Assembly (NCBI RefSeq): GCF_000718025.1
Contig: NZ_JODS01000017.1
Coordinates: 1 to 64,000, forward strand
From: Kitasatospora purpeofusca
Lineage (GTDB): Bacteria > Actinomycetota > Actinomycetes > Streptomycetales > Streptomycetaceae
Length of the DNA: 64,000 nt
Direction: 5' to 3'
This document shows, piece after piece, positions 7,923 to 31,300 of this stretch (positions are counted from its first letter, which is position 1; every line of letters begins with the position of its first letter). The position numbers and the translations under genes are program-made. The notes beneath the pieces are model-generated. The model was given only the letters and a program-made list of their open reading frames with translations. It searched no databases and was not told where the DNA came from.

Positions 7923-8978
7923 ATGACGGCGGCGACCGGGATTGATGCGCGCTTTGCGTACCGTGTCTACCTCTCACTTCTTCGCACCGAGGAAAGCGGC
8001 ATATGCCCGGAGGATCTCGCGCGGGACCTCGGTACCGGGGCCGGTGAGGTCCGGGAGGCCGTCGACTGGCTGGCCGGGAACGGGTTGCTCGACCGGGGGC
8101 CGGAGGCGGTGGTGGCCACGCCGCAGAGCATCCTGAGACGGTTGGTCGCCGATCAGCAGGAGCGTCTGGCGGAGTTCACCCGGGCGCAGGACCTGATCTC
8201 CGACCTCACCGACGGCTTCCTCGCCACTCCGGCCTCCACGGGGGAGAGTCCGGCGGTCGAGGTGGTCGAGTCACGGGCGCAACTGGGGCAGCGGCTGGGC
8301 GAGTTGCACGCCTCCAGCCGGTCCGAGGTGGCGGTGATGCTGCCCACGGCGGCCGAGCGGGAGGCGCTGCACCCGTGCATCCGTGAGGATGTCGAGCTGC
8401 TGCGCCGGGGTGTCCACTACCGGCTGGTGGCGCCGGCCTCCGCGCTGGGGAGCCCGGCCGTCGTGGAGTACGTGAACGCGCTCCAGGAGGCGGGCGCGGA
8501 GATCCGGACGGCGGAGTCGCTGCCGCTGCGGCTGGTCATCGTCGACCGGGAGAAGGTGGTCACCCGGTCGCAGGTCGAGGGACTGCGCCGCAGTGTGGTG
8601 ATCGACGGAGGACTGCTCGCCCAGCTCTTCACCCGGGTCTTCGAGCACAGTTGGTCCACGGCCGCGCCGTACACCAGGCGGCGGCGCGGCGGCGGTTCGG
8701 CGCCGGTGCTGTCCGGGACGCACCGGCTGGTGCTGCGGATGATGGCGGCCGGGGCGACCGACAAGTCGATTGCCCGTCACCTCGGTTACTCGGACCGGAC
8801 GGTGCGGCGGTTCGTCGCCGAGATCCTGCGGGTGCTGGAGACGGACAACCGGCTCACGGCGATGGTGCGGGCGACCCGGCTCGGGCTGCTCGAACACGAG
8901 GGCAGGGAGGGCCGGGAGGGCAGGGAGGCGAAGGAGGGCACGAAGGAGGCCAGGGAGGTGCGGGCGGCGCAGGGCTGA
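7923..8978 (+). CDS. TrmB-like/LuxR-HTH transcriptional regulator
   Basis: 351 residues. The N-terminal 60 residues form a winged-helix TrmB-like unit (FAYRVYLSLLRTEE, LARDLGTGAGEVREAVDWLA). A middle alpha/beta sensor domain (about 100-240) follows, with SRSEVAVMLPTAAERE and LRLVIVDREKVVTRS typical of the TrmB/PLD-like effector module. The C-terminus (about 265-325) is a LuxR-type HTH: LRMMAAGATDKSIARHLGYS, then DRTVRRFVAEILRVL. This architecture is frequent among regulators next to actinobacterial natural-product clusters. It sits 1.3 kb upstream of the PKS-NRPS operon, so it is a candidate pathway regulator. The last 30 residues are a low-complexity charged tail (REGREGREAKEG) encoded by a GGGAGG minisatellite. 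GGAG lies 8 bp before the ATG. Confidence 0.8.
   Translation: MTAATGIDARFAYRVYLSLLRTEESGICPEDLARDLGTGAGEVREAVDWLAGNGLLDRGPEAVVATPQSILRRLVADQQERLAEFTRAQDLISDLTDGFLATPASTGESPAVEVVESRAQLGQRLGELHASSRSEVAVMLPTAAEREALHPCIREDVELLRRGVHYRLVAPASALGSPAVVEYVNALQEAGAEIRTAESLPLRLVIVDREKVVTRSQVEGLRRSVVIDGGLLAQLFTRVFEHSWSTAAPYTRRRRGGGSAPVLSGTHRLVLRMMAAGATDKSIARHLGYSDRTVRRFVAEILRVLETDNRLTAMVRATRLGLLEHEGREGREGREAKEGTKEAREVRAAQG
8898..8960 (+). repeat. GGGAGG-type minisatellite at the 3' end of the regulator gene
   Basis: Purine-rich, roughly 9-bp imperfect repeats (GAGGGCAGG, GAGGGCCGG, GAGGGCAGG and variants) encode the charged Glu/Arg/Gly tail of the upstream regulator. Such slippage-prone sequence can vary in length between strains. 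Confidence 0.6.
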
Positions 8979-9021
8979 GATCGGCCTCCGCCCGGACGGC
9001 GAAGCGGCGCGCCAAGTCCGT

Positions 9022-9645
9022 TCACAACAGCCCCCGTTCGGCGGCGATCCGGGCGGCGTCGAAGCGGTTGCGCCCGTCGAGCTTGCGCATCGCGCCCGAG
9101 GTGAGGTTGCGGACCGTCCCGGCGGCCAGGTAGAGCTCGCGGGCCACCTCCTTCACCGAGGCGCCGGTCGCGGTGAGCCGGAGGATCTCGCGTTCCCGCG
9201 CGCTCAGCACCTGCTCCGCGACGGCCGTCCGGACCGCCGGCCCGTCGGGCGCCGGTTCGGCCTCGCCCGGGGCCGGGCGGCCGCCCGCGGCGGCGTCCCG
9301 GATCGCGTCGACCAGGCGGGGGATCTTGGTCTGCTTGGTGACGACCCCCAGCGCCCCCGCCGAGACCGCCCGGTCCACCAGGGTCCGGGTGGGCCGGGCC
9401 GCCATCAGGACGACCCGGCAGTCGGGTAAGCGTTTCCCGAGCTCCCGCACCAGGCGGAAGCCGCCCTGCGCGGTACCCATGCCCAGGACGGCCACGTCCG
9501 GCCGGCGGCGGACCGCGACCGGGACAACCATCGAACTCCGGTTCACCGCCCCCACGACCTCGAAGTCCTTGACGGACGCGAGCACTTCGGCGATCGCGTC
9601 CAGGGGCAGCAGTTGCTCGTCGGCTACCAACACACGAATGGTCAT
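9022..9645 (-). CDS. LuxR-family orphan response regulator (atypical receiver)
   Basis: 207-residue DNA-binding protein with an N-terminal receiver-like domain (MTIRVLVADEQLL) and a C-terminal LuxR/NarL HTH. The HTH carries LSAREREILRLTATGASVKE, then LYLAAGTVRNLTSGAMRKL. The acidic pocket residues Asp9 and Glu10 and the strand-5 Lys (GVVTKQTK) are kept. The phospho-acceptor position reads PDVAVLGMG, so Gly55 replaces the Asp. The receiver therefore cannot be phosphorylated in the usual way and may instead bind a ligand or be constitutively active. No histidine kinase is adjacent. The start at 9645 follows a strong GGGGGAGA ribosome site; in-frame ATGs further upstream are poorly placed. It lies about 600 bp upstream of the PKS operon, in the opposite direction. 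Confidence 0.83.
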   Translation of the reverse strand: MTIRVLVADEQLLPLDAIAEVLASVKDFEVVGAVNRSSMVVPVAVRRRPDVAVLGMGTAQGGFRLVRELGKRLPDCRVVLMAARPTRTLVDRAVSAGALGVVTKQTKIPRLVDAIRDAAAGGRPAPGEAEPAPDGPAVRTAVAEQVLSAREREILRLTATGASVKEVARELYLAAGTVRNLTSGAMRKLDGRNRFDAARIAAERGLL

Positions 9646-10240
9646 CACTAGGTCTCCCCCGAGGATCCCGTGAACGGAACTCATGGTGATCATTGCGGCC
9701 GCGCCCCAGTGTGTGGCGGACGGCCCGCTCCCGTCGACGGCACCCGGGCGTCCGGGTGCGGACATGTCCTCAGCAGGACCGGTGGGTCAACGTGGGTCAA
9801 CGTGGGTCTAGGTGGGTCTACGCGTGTCATTCGGTGACCCCTCAACTTATCCCGGGTCCGGCGGCCGACCCGACGCCCGCGGGCAGGGACGTGACAAGTG
9901 TCAGTAAAAGCAGGTCAAAGCCTTGTCGCCGGTGACCGAGCGGGACCACGATGCGCACTGGTGATCGACTGCCGCGCGGGGCCCGTCCGCCCCGCGCGGC
10001 CCCCGTCACCCACTGCCCCCCGACCCCTCCGCCGCCCCGACAGCCTCCGCGCGGCATCCGGCCGCTCCCGGCCGTCCCGACCCGACACCGCCCGCGCGGC
10101 ACCCTCCCGCGCGGCTCCCGTCCGCCCCGACCCCTGCCCGTGCCCCGCCGGCACCCCGCCCCAGCGTGCCCCCGCACGCCCCGGGCCGGGCGCCGGCCCG
10201 TGCCCGGACCGGCTCACCACGGATGCCCGAGGAAGAGGAC
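9646..10240. other. Long non-coding region upstream of the PKS-NRPS operon
   Basis: About 600 bp separate the divergent response regulator from PKS1. It holds two small hairpins, CACCCGG/CCGGGTG at 9741-9758 and GTCCT/AGGAC at 9766-9779. It also holds a 10-bp tandem repeat (9782-9831) and a palindrome TGACAAGTGTCA near 9891-9903. The stretch 9990-10220 is C-rich, and the frames open there have poor coding character. It should contain the main operon promoter, but no confident -10/-35 pair stands out. Confidence 0.5.
9782..9831 (+). repeat. 10-bp tandem repeat (GTGGGTCWA-type), candidate regulator binding array
   Basis: Four consecutive 10-bp units read GTGGGTCAAC, GTGGGTCAAC, GTGGGTCTAG and GTGGGTCTAC, with a fifth weaker copy GCGTGTCATT. 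A period of 10 bp is close to one helical turn, which would place identical bases on one face of the DNA. Read on the minus strand each of the first two units contains TTGACC, a -35-like hexamer pointing toward the response-regulator gene. The array lies between that gene and the PKS operon. Confidence 0.6.
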
Positions 10241-16693
<6,453 letters not shown>

Positions 16694-16697
16694 GCGC

Positions 16698-19600
16698 ATG
16701 ACGGAGCAGCAGCAGAACGGCACCGCCGCGCCCGCGCCCACCCCGCTCACCCGGGCGCTCGACACCGTCCGCAAGCTGCGGGCGCAGCTGGACGCCGCCA
16801 GTGGCACCGGCCCGCTGGCCGTGGTCGGCATCGGCCTGCGGCTGCCGGGCGGCATCGCGGACCTGGACGGCTACTGGGCGGCGCTGGCCGAGGGCCGCGA
16901 GCTGGTGGGCCCGCTGCCCGCCGGGCGGCGCGGGCCGTTCGCCGCCGAGTGGGAGCAACTGCCGCACAGCGGAGGGTTCCTGGACGAGGTGATGGACTTC
17001 GACGCGGAGTTCTTCGGCATGGGTCCGGCCGAGGCCCGGGGTGTCGACCCGCAGCAGCGGCTGCTGCTGGAGGTAGCCTGGGAGGCGCTGGAGAACGCGG
17101 CGCTGCCGCCGGACCGGCTGGACGCGGCCCGCACCGGGCTGTTCGTCGGGATCACCGGCCAGGAGTACTGGGACTGGCACAGCGGCGAGTTGGACACCCA
17201 CTGGGCCGGCGGCAACGGCCACTGCTTCACGGTGGGCCGGGTGGCGTACGCGCTGGGGCTCGCCGGTCCGGCGATCACGGTGGACACGGCCTGCTCCTCC
17301 TCGCTGGTGTCGGTGCACCTGGCGCGCCAGGCGCTGGCCCGCCGGGAGTGCGACGTGGCGCTGGCGGGCGGGGTGAACCTGGTGCTCTCGCCGCGCGCGA
17401 CCCGGCTGCACCAGCTGGCGGGCACCCTGTCGCCGGACGGGCGGTGCCGGCCCTTCGACGCCCGGGCGAACGGCTTCGCCCGGGGCGAGGGCTGCGGCGT
17501 CCTGGTGCTCAAGCGCCTGGAGGACGCGCGGCGCGACGGCGACCGGGTGCACGCGGTGGTGCACGGTTCGGCGGTCAACCAGACCGGCCGCTCGACCGGC
17601 TTCACCGCGCCCAATGTGCTGTCGGAGGTCGCGCTGACCGAGGCGGCGCTCGCGGACGCCGGGCTCACCCCCGCCGACATCGGCCTGGTGGAGGCGCACG
17701 GCACCGGTACCTCGCTCGGGGACACCATCGAGATGGAGGCGATCGCCGCCGCGCTGGGCCGTCGCAACGGCGGCGCGGAGCTGAGCGTCGGCTCGGTCAA
17801 GGCCAATCTGGGCCACCCGGAGTCCGCGGCCGGGGTGATCGCCCTGGTGAAGGCGGTGCTGTGCCTGCGGCGGCGCGAGGTGCCGCCGCTGGTGAACTTC
17901 GGCACCCTCAACCCGCTGATCGACCTGGACGGCACCGCCATCACCCTGCCGACCTCCCTGCGGCCCTGGCCGGAGCGCGGCGGGCGGCACGCGGCGGTGA
18001 GCGCCTTCGGCATGGGCGGCACCAACGCCCAGGTGATCCTGGGCGCTGCCGAGGACGCCGCCGGGGCCGGGGCCGTTCCGGTGGCGGGCTTCGAGCTCTC
18101 CGCCCGGACCCCGGAGGCGGTGCGGGCGCTGGCCGGCGCCCTGCACGGGCGGCTCGCCGGGCTGTCGGACGGCTCCTACCCGGCGTTCGCCTACTCGGCC
18201 GGTGCCGGGCGGGCCCGGCACCGCTGGCGGGCGCGGATCGCCGCCGCCGACCGGGCCGCCGCGCTGCGGGCGCTGAGCGGGCTGGCCGAGGGCGGTGCGC
18301 CGTCCGGCGTGGTGCTCGCCGAGCGGGACCAGCACGACCGGGACGGGGCCGACAGCGGGTTCGCGGGGCTGCCCAGGTCGGTGCTGGACCTGCCGAACTA
18401 CCCGTGGCAGCGCCGTCGGTACGCCCCCGAGGCTCCCGCCGTTCCCGAGACCCGGACGCGCGCCGTTCCCGAGACGCAGACGCCCGTCGTTCCCGAGACA
18501 CGGCCGTCCGCCGAGGAGGGGACCGGGCGCGCCCTGTTCGCCCTGGAGTGGGCCGAGGCCGAGCACGGCACGGGCGCGCCGGCCGGCGCACCGGGCCGCT
18601 GGCTGCTGTTCGCGGACCGCGCGGGCACGGCCGGCGCCCTGGGCGCCGAACTCGTCGCCCGGCGCGGCAGCTGGGTGACCGTCACCCCGGGCAGCGGCTC
18701 CCGGCGGATCGACCCGCTGCGGTACGAGCTCGACCCGGCCCGGCCGGAGGACCTCGCCGCCCTGCTCAAGGAGTTGCGCGCGGCCGGTGACGAGCCGTGG
18801 GCCGGGGTCCTGTACGCCTGGGGCCTGGACGCGGCCGCCGGACCGGCGCCGGCGGGCCCGGTGCCGTTCCCGCTCCCGGCGGCGCGGGAGGACGCCCTCC
18901 GCCCGGCCCCGCCGCTGGTGCGGGAACTGGCCGGCGAGGGGCTGCCCGGTGCCCCGCGCCTGGTGGTGCTCACCCGTGGCGCGCAGCGGGTGACGGAGCG
19001 GGACGGTGCTCCCGACCCGGCGCAGGCGCTGCTGTGGGGTGCGGCCGGCGTGGCCTCGGCCGGGACCGGTGTGCCCCGCCCGCTGCTGGTGGACCTCGAC
19101 CCGGACCCGGCGCGGGACGACGCCGCCCGGCTGCTGGACGTACTGCTGCGCCCGGCCGGGGAAGGCCCGGCCGCGCTGCGCGGACCGGTCGGGTACACGC
19201 CGGTCCGGGTGCCGCAGGACTCCGCGGACGGCACCGAACCCGCTTGGCAGCGACGGCCGTTCGACCCCGAACTGGACACCAACCAGCGGCTGCTGGCGGT
19301 CCGGCCCGGTCTGCTGGAGAGCCTGACGCCGACCCGCTGGGAGCGGACCGCGCCCGGCCCCGGCCAGGTGGAGATCGAGGTCGCGGCGGCGGGGCTGAAC
19401 TTCAGCGACGTGCTCAAGGCGATGGGCGCCTACCCGGGCGCGGCCGGGACGGTCCCGCTGGGGGTCGAGTGCGCGGGCCGGGTGAGCGCGGTCGGCGCGG
19501 GCGTCGAGCGCTTCCGGGTCGGCGACCGGGTGATGGCCGTCGCGCCGTCCGCGCTCGCGGCCTACACCACCACCGAGGAGCACCTGGTGGCGCCGCGGCC

Positions 19601-21466
19601 GTCGGCGCTGGACGACGAGCAGGCGGCGGCGGTACCGGTGGCCTTCCTCACCGCCGTGTACGGTCTTGGCCACCTGGCCCGGCTGCGGGCGGGCGAGACG
19701 GTGCTGATCCACTCGGCGAGCGGCGGTGTGGGCCTGGCCGCGCTGGCGGTGGCCCGACGGTGCGGGGCGCGGGTGTTCGCCACCGCAGGGACGCCCGCCA
19801 AGCGCCGGTTCCTGCGCGAACTCGGCGGCGTGGAGCTGGTGATGGACTCCCGCTCGACGGACTTCGCGGCGGAGGTCGCGGCGGCCACCGGCGGGCGCGG
19901 GGTCGATGTGGTGCTCAACTCGCTGACCGGGGAGGCGCTGCGGCGCGGCCTGGCGCTGCTGGCGCCGGGCGGGCGGTTCGTCGAACTGGGCAAGCGCGAC
20001 ATCCACGACGACAGTCCGATCGGCCTCGGTGGCCTGAAGGCGAACCGGGCGCTGTTCGCGGTCGACCTGGACCACACCTTCCATGCCCAACCGGAGCTGC
20101 TGGCCGAGCTGTTCGAGGAGGTGGTGCGGGGATTCGAGGACGGCGGCTTCGGACCGCTGCCGGTCACCGTCCACCCGTTCGCCGGGGCCCGGGAGGCGTT
20201 CGCCACCATGGCGCAGGCCCGGCACACCGGCAAGCTGGTGCTGCGTCCGGAGCCGGCGCCCGAGCTCGCGGTGCCGCCGACCCGCTCGGTGGTCCGGGCC
20301 CGGGCCGGGTACCTGGTCACCGGCGGCACCACCCCGGTGGCACTGGCGGCGGCTCGCCGGCTGGCGGACCTGGGGGCGCGCCGGATCGCCCTGCTCGGCT
20401 CCGCCGGCTCCGTCGCGGACGCCGCCGCGGAACCGGCGCTGGCCGAACTGCGCGCCCGGGGCGTGGAGCTGGTGCTGCCGCTCGCCGACCTGTCCGACGC
20501 CGGGGCGCTGGCCGCCGCGGTGGCCGCCGTCGACATCCCGGCGGCGCCACTGGCCGGGGTGGTGCACCTCGCGGGCGCCGAGGCGGCGTACGCGGTGGCA
20601 GCCGGTGCGGCGGAGGGAACGGCGGACGGCGGCGGGCCGGAGGAGGCCGAGGACGACCCGCTGGGCGCCACCGGCCCGGCCGCCGACGCATGGCGCCTCC
20701 ATCTCGCCACCGCTGGGCGGTCGTTGGACTTCCTGGTGCTGTCCGACCCGGCCTCCGCACCCGGCCGGGGGACGGCGCTCGGCGCCTGTCTGGACGCGCT
20801 CGCCGGGCACCGCAGGGCCGCCGGACTGCCCGCGCTGAGCGTGGACGGCGCGGGACTGGCCTCCCTCGCCCGGCTGTTGGGCAGCCCCGCCACGATCGTT
20901 CGCTCGACCGGCGGCTCCCCCGAGGCCGGCTCCACCGCCGACGCCGACTCCGACGGCGGGGAGGCCGTCCGGCGGCAGCTGCTGGCGGTCGAGCCGGGCC
21001 GGCGCCGCCGGGCCGTGCTGGTCCGGCACTGCCGGGAGCTGGCCGCCCGGGTGCTCGACGGGCCCGGCGCGCCGGACGCGGCGGCGATCGACAGCTCGGC
21101 GCCGCTGGCCGGCCTCGGCTTCGACTCGATGCGCACCCTGGAGCTGCGTTCGCGGCTGGAGCTGTCGCTCGGCGTCCCGCTGCCCGCCACGCTGGGCTGG
21201 CAGTACCCGACGCTGGACGCCCTGGTGCCGTTCCTCGCCGAGCGGATGGGGATCCCGCTGGAGGCCGCCGCCGGTCCTGCTTCCGGCTCCGGTTCCGCAC
21301 CCGAAGCCGTGGACCGACCCGACCTCGACCTCCACGGCGGCCCCGAGGCGCCCGACGGCCCCGAGGACCTCGACGGGCTGTCGGAGCGCGAACTGGAGGC
21401 CCTCCTCCTCGCCAAGACCGAGCAGTTCGACACCAGTGCCGATCCGACCGACCGGGGGCAGGGACG

Positions 21467-21470
<4 letters not shown>
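16698..21470 (+). CDS. PKS2: AT-less type I PKS module KS-ER-(dead KR)-ACP
   Basis: 1590 residues. KS (about 38-455) has Cys199 (VDTACSSSL) and both His motifs (EAHGTGTSLG, KANLGHPESA). The KS-to-AT linker runs directly into the post-AT motif LPNYPWQRRRY near 570, so the AT is precisely absent; no DH is seen either. A structural KR half is followed by an intact-looking ER (about 860-1180; LNFSDVLKAMGAYP, HSASGGVGLAAL). The KR (about 1200-1400) is degenerate: its nucleotide loop reads TGGTTPVAL, and the SS and YxxxN catalytic elements are gone. ACP: Ser1477 in LGFDSMRTLE. The C-terminus carries a docking-like LSERELEALLLAKTEQF segment. It must be acylated by an AT in trans or act without extension. 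Its ER has no ketoreductase or dehydratase partner within the module. It starts 5 bp after PKS1. Confidence 0.92.
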
Positions 21471-28280
<6,810 letters not shown>

Positions 28281-28313
28281 GAGCACGATGTGAGAGAGCG
28301 ACAGGTGACCCCG

Positions 28314-31300
28314 ATGCCGGAGATGTCCGAAGAACTCGACCAGATCGCCGTCGTGGGGATGGCCGGCCGCTTCCCCGGTGCCCCCGACGTCGACAGCTTC
28401 TGGAGGAACCTGGAGGAGGGCCGGGAGTCGATCGAGGTGCTCTCCGAGGCCGGACTGCGGGCCGCCGGGGTGGACCCGGAGGTGTCCGGCCGGGACGGCT
28501 ACGTCCGGGCCAAGGGCGTGCTCGCCGGGGCCGACCGCTTCGACGCGGGCTTCTTCGGCTACAACCCGCGCGAGGCCGAGATCATGGACCCGCAGCACCG
28601 GGTGTTCCTGGAGTGCGCCTGGGAGGCCCTGGAGTCGGCCGGCTGCGTGCCGGAGGACTTCGAGGGCCGGATCGGCGTGTTCGCCGGCGCCGGGATGAAC
28701 ACCTACCTGCTGCACAACGTCACCGCCAACCGCCGGGTCTTCGAGTCGGCGGGGCCGTACCAGACGCTGCTGGCCTCCGACAAGGACTTCCTGGCCACCA
28801 GGGTCGCCTACAAGCTGGGCCTGACCGGCCCGGCGATGAGCGTGCAGACCGCGTGCTCGACCTCGCTCACCGCCGTCCACCTCGCCTGCCAGAGCCTGCT
28901 GAACGGCGAGTGCGACCTCGCCCTGGCCGGCGGGGTGTCGATCGGCTCCCCGCTGGAGCAGGGCTACCAGTACGAGCCGGGCGGCATCCTCTCCCCCGAC
29001 GGGCACTGCCGGCCGTTCGACGCCTCGGCGGGCGGCACCGTGCCCGGCAACGGCGTCGGCGTGGTGGTGCTGCGCCGGCTGGCCGACGCGCGGCGCGACG
29101 GCGACCCGGTGGACGCCGTGGTGCTGGGCTCGGCGGTCAACAACGACGGTTCACTGAAGGCCGGTTACACCGCGCCGAGCGTCGACGGGCAGGCCGCGGT
29201 GGTCTCCGAGGCGCTGGCGATGGCCGGGGTCGACGCGGGCTCGGTCGGCTACGTGGAGACCCACGGCACCGGCACGGCGCTCGGCGACCCGATCGAACTC
29301 GCCGCGCTGACCCGGGCGTTCCGCGAGGACACCGAGGAGACCGGCTACTGCGCGATCGGCTCGGTGAAGAGCAACATCGGCCACCTGGACGCCGCCGCCG
29401 GGGTCGCCGCGCTGATCAAGACAGTGCTGGCGCTGCGGCACGAGGCCATCCCGGCCTCCCTGCACTTCACCAAGCCCAATCCCGAACTCGACCTGGACTC
29501 GGGCCCGTTCTTCGTCAACGACCGGCTGCGGCCGTGGCCCCGGGGGGAGCGGCCGCGCCGGGCCGGGGTCAGCTCCTTCGGCATCGGCGGCACCAATGTG
29601 CACCTGGTGCTGGAGGAGGCACCCGCCCCTGCCCCCGAAACCGGACCAGCGGCCGCCGACGAGGGCAGCGCCCCCGTCCTGCTCCCGCTGTCCGGGCGCA
29701 CCGCCGAGGCCGTCGCCGAGGGCGCCCGACGGCTCGCCGACCACCTGGAGGCCCACCCCGGCCTGCGGCTCGACGACCTCGCCCACACCCTGACCCACCG
29801 CCGCCGCGCCTTCGGCCGGCGCGCCGCCCCGGTCGCCCCGGACCGGGCCGGGGCGGTGGCCGCGCTGCGCGCCGTCACCCCCGCCGGCACGACGGAGGCC
29901 GCCGAGGGCGCCCGGGTGGCCTTCCTGTTCCCCGGCCAGGGCACCCAGTACGTCGACATGGCCCGCGGCCTGTACCGCCGGGAGCCGGTGTTCACCGCCG
30001 AACTCGACCGCTGCGCCGAGCTGTTCGCCGCCGAGCTGGGCGAGGACCCGCGCGCGCTGCTGTTCCCCGCCCCCGAGGAGGCCGAGGCGGCGGCGGAACG
30101 GCTGACCCGCACCGAGTACGCCCAGCCCGCGCTGTTCCTGGTGGAGTACGCGCTGGCGCAGCAGTGGACGGCCTGGGGCGTGCGGCCGGACGCGATGGTC
30201 GGCCACAGCGTCGGCGAGTACGTGGCGGCCTGCCTGGCGGGCGTGTTCGAACTGCCGGACGCGGTGCGGCTGGTGGCGGCCCGGGGCCGGCTGGTCGCGG
30301 CGATGCCTGCCGGATCGATGCTCACCGTGTTCCTGTCCGAGCGGGAGCTCGCGCCCTGGCTCGCCGACAGCACCGGCGACGCCAGCGGCGCCGACCTCGC
30401 CGTGGCCGCCCTCAACTCCACCGGGCTGAGCGTCGTCTCCGGCCCGACCGACGCCGTCGACGCGCTGGAGCGACGCCTCAAGGAGGCCGCCGTCCCCTGC
30501 CGCCGGCTGCACACCTCGCACGGCTTCCACTCCCCCGCCATGGACGGCGCCGTCGGCCCGCTGGTCGAGGCGGTCCGCGCGGTGCGGCCGAACCCGCCTC
30601 GGATCCCGTTCTGCTCCAACGTCACCGGCACCTGGATCACCGAGCAGGAGGCGACCGACCCCGAGTACTGGGGCCGCCACCTGCGGCAGCCGGTCCGCTT
30701 CGCCGACGCCGCCGCGCTGCTGCTCGCCGACCCGTCCTGGGTGCTGCTGGAGGTCGGCCCCGGCCACACCCTCGGCGACTTCGTCCGCCGCCACGGCAGC
30801 TGGCAGGAGGGCCGGACGGTGGTCGGCTCGCTGCGCCACCCGCAGGGGCGGGAGGACGACGCGCTGCTGCTGCGCCGGAGCCTGGGCGCGCTGTGGAGCG
30901 CGGGCGTGCCGGTCGACCGGGACGTCCTGCGGCCGGGCGCCGACGGGCGGGTGCTGCGGCTGCCCGGCTACGCCTTCCAGCGGCAGCGCTACTGGGTGGA
31001 GCCGGACCGCACCGCCGCGACCGACCCGGCGGCCGACCCTGCCGCCACCGGCGGTACCGCGACGGCCGGGCCGGTCCCGGTCGAGGACTGGTTCCGCACC
31101 CCCGGCTGGCGGCGCCTCGCCCCGCACACCGGCCCCGACGCCCGGACCGGCGCGGACGGCGGACCGCTGTGGGTCGTGCTCGGCGACGGCACCGGCCTCG
31201 GCGCCGCACTGGCCGGGCGGCTGACCGAGGGCGGCGCCGCCGTGGTCCGGGTCGGCACCACCGACGGCTCGGAGCGCACCGACGGGCTGCGCGTCCCCGG

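Noticed and set aside
28290..28313. GTG at 28290 or 28305 as the start of PKS4
   Set aside because: Neither has a properly spaced ribosome site as good as AGGTGA before the ATG at 28314. The extra residues add nothing conserved.
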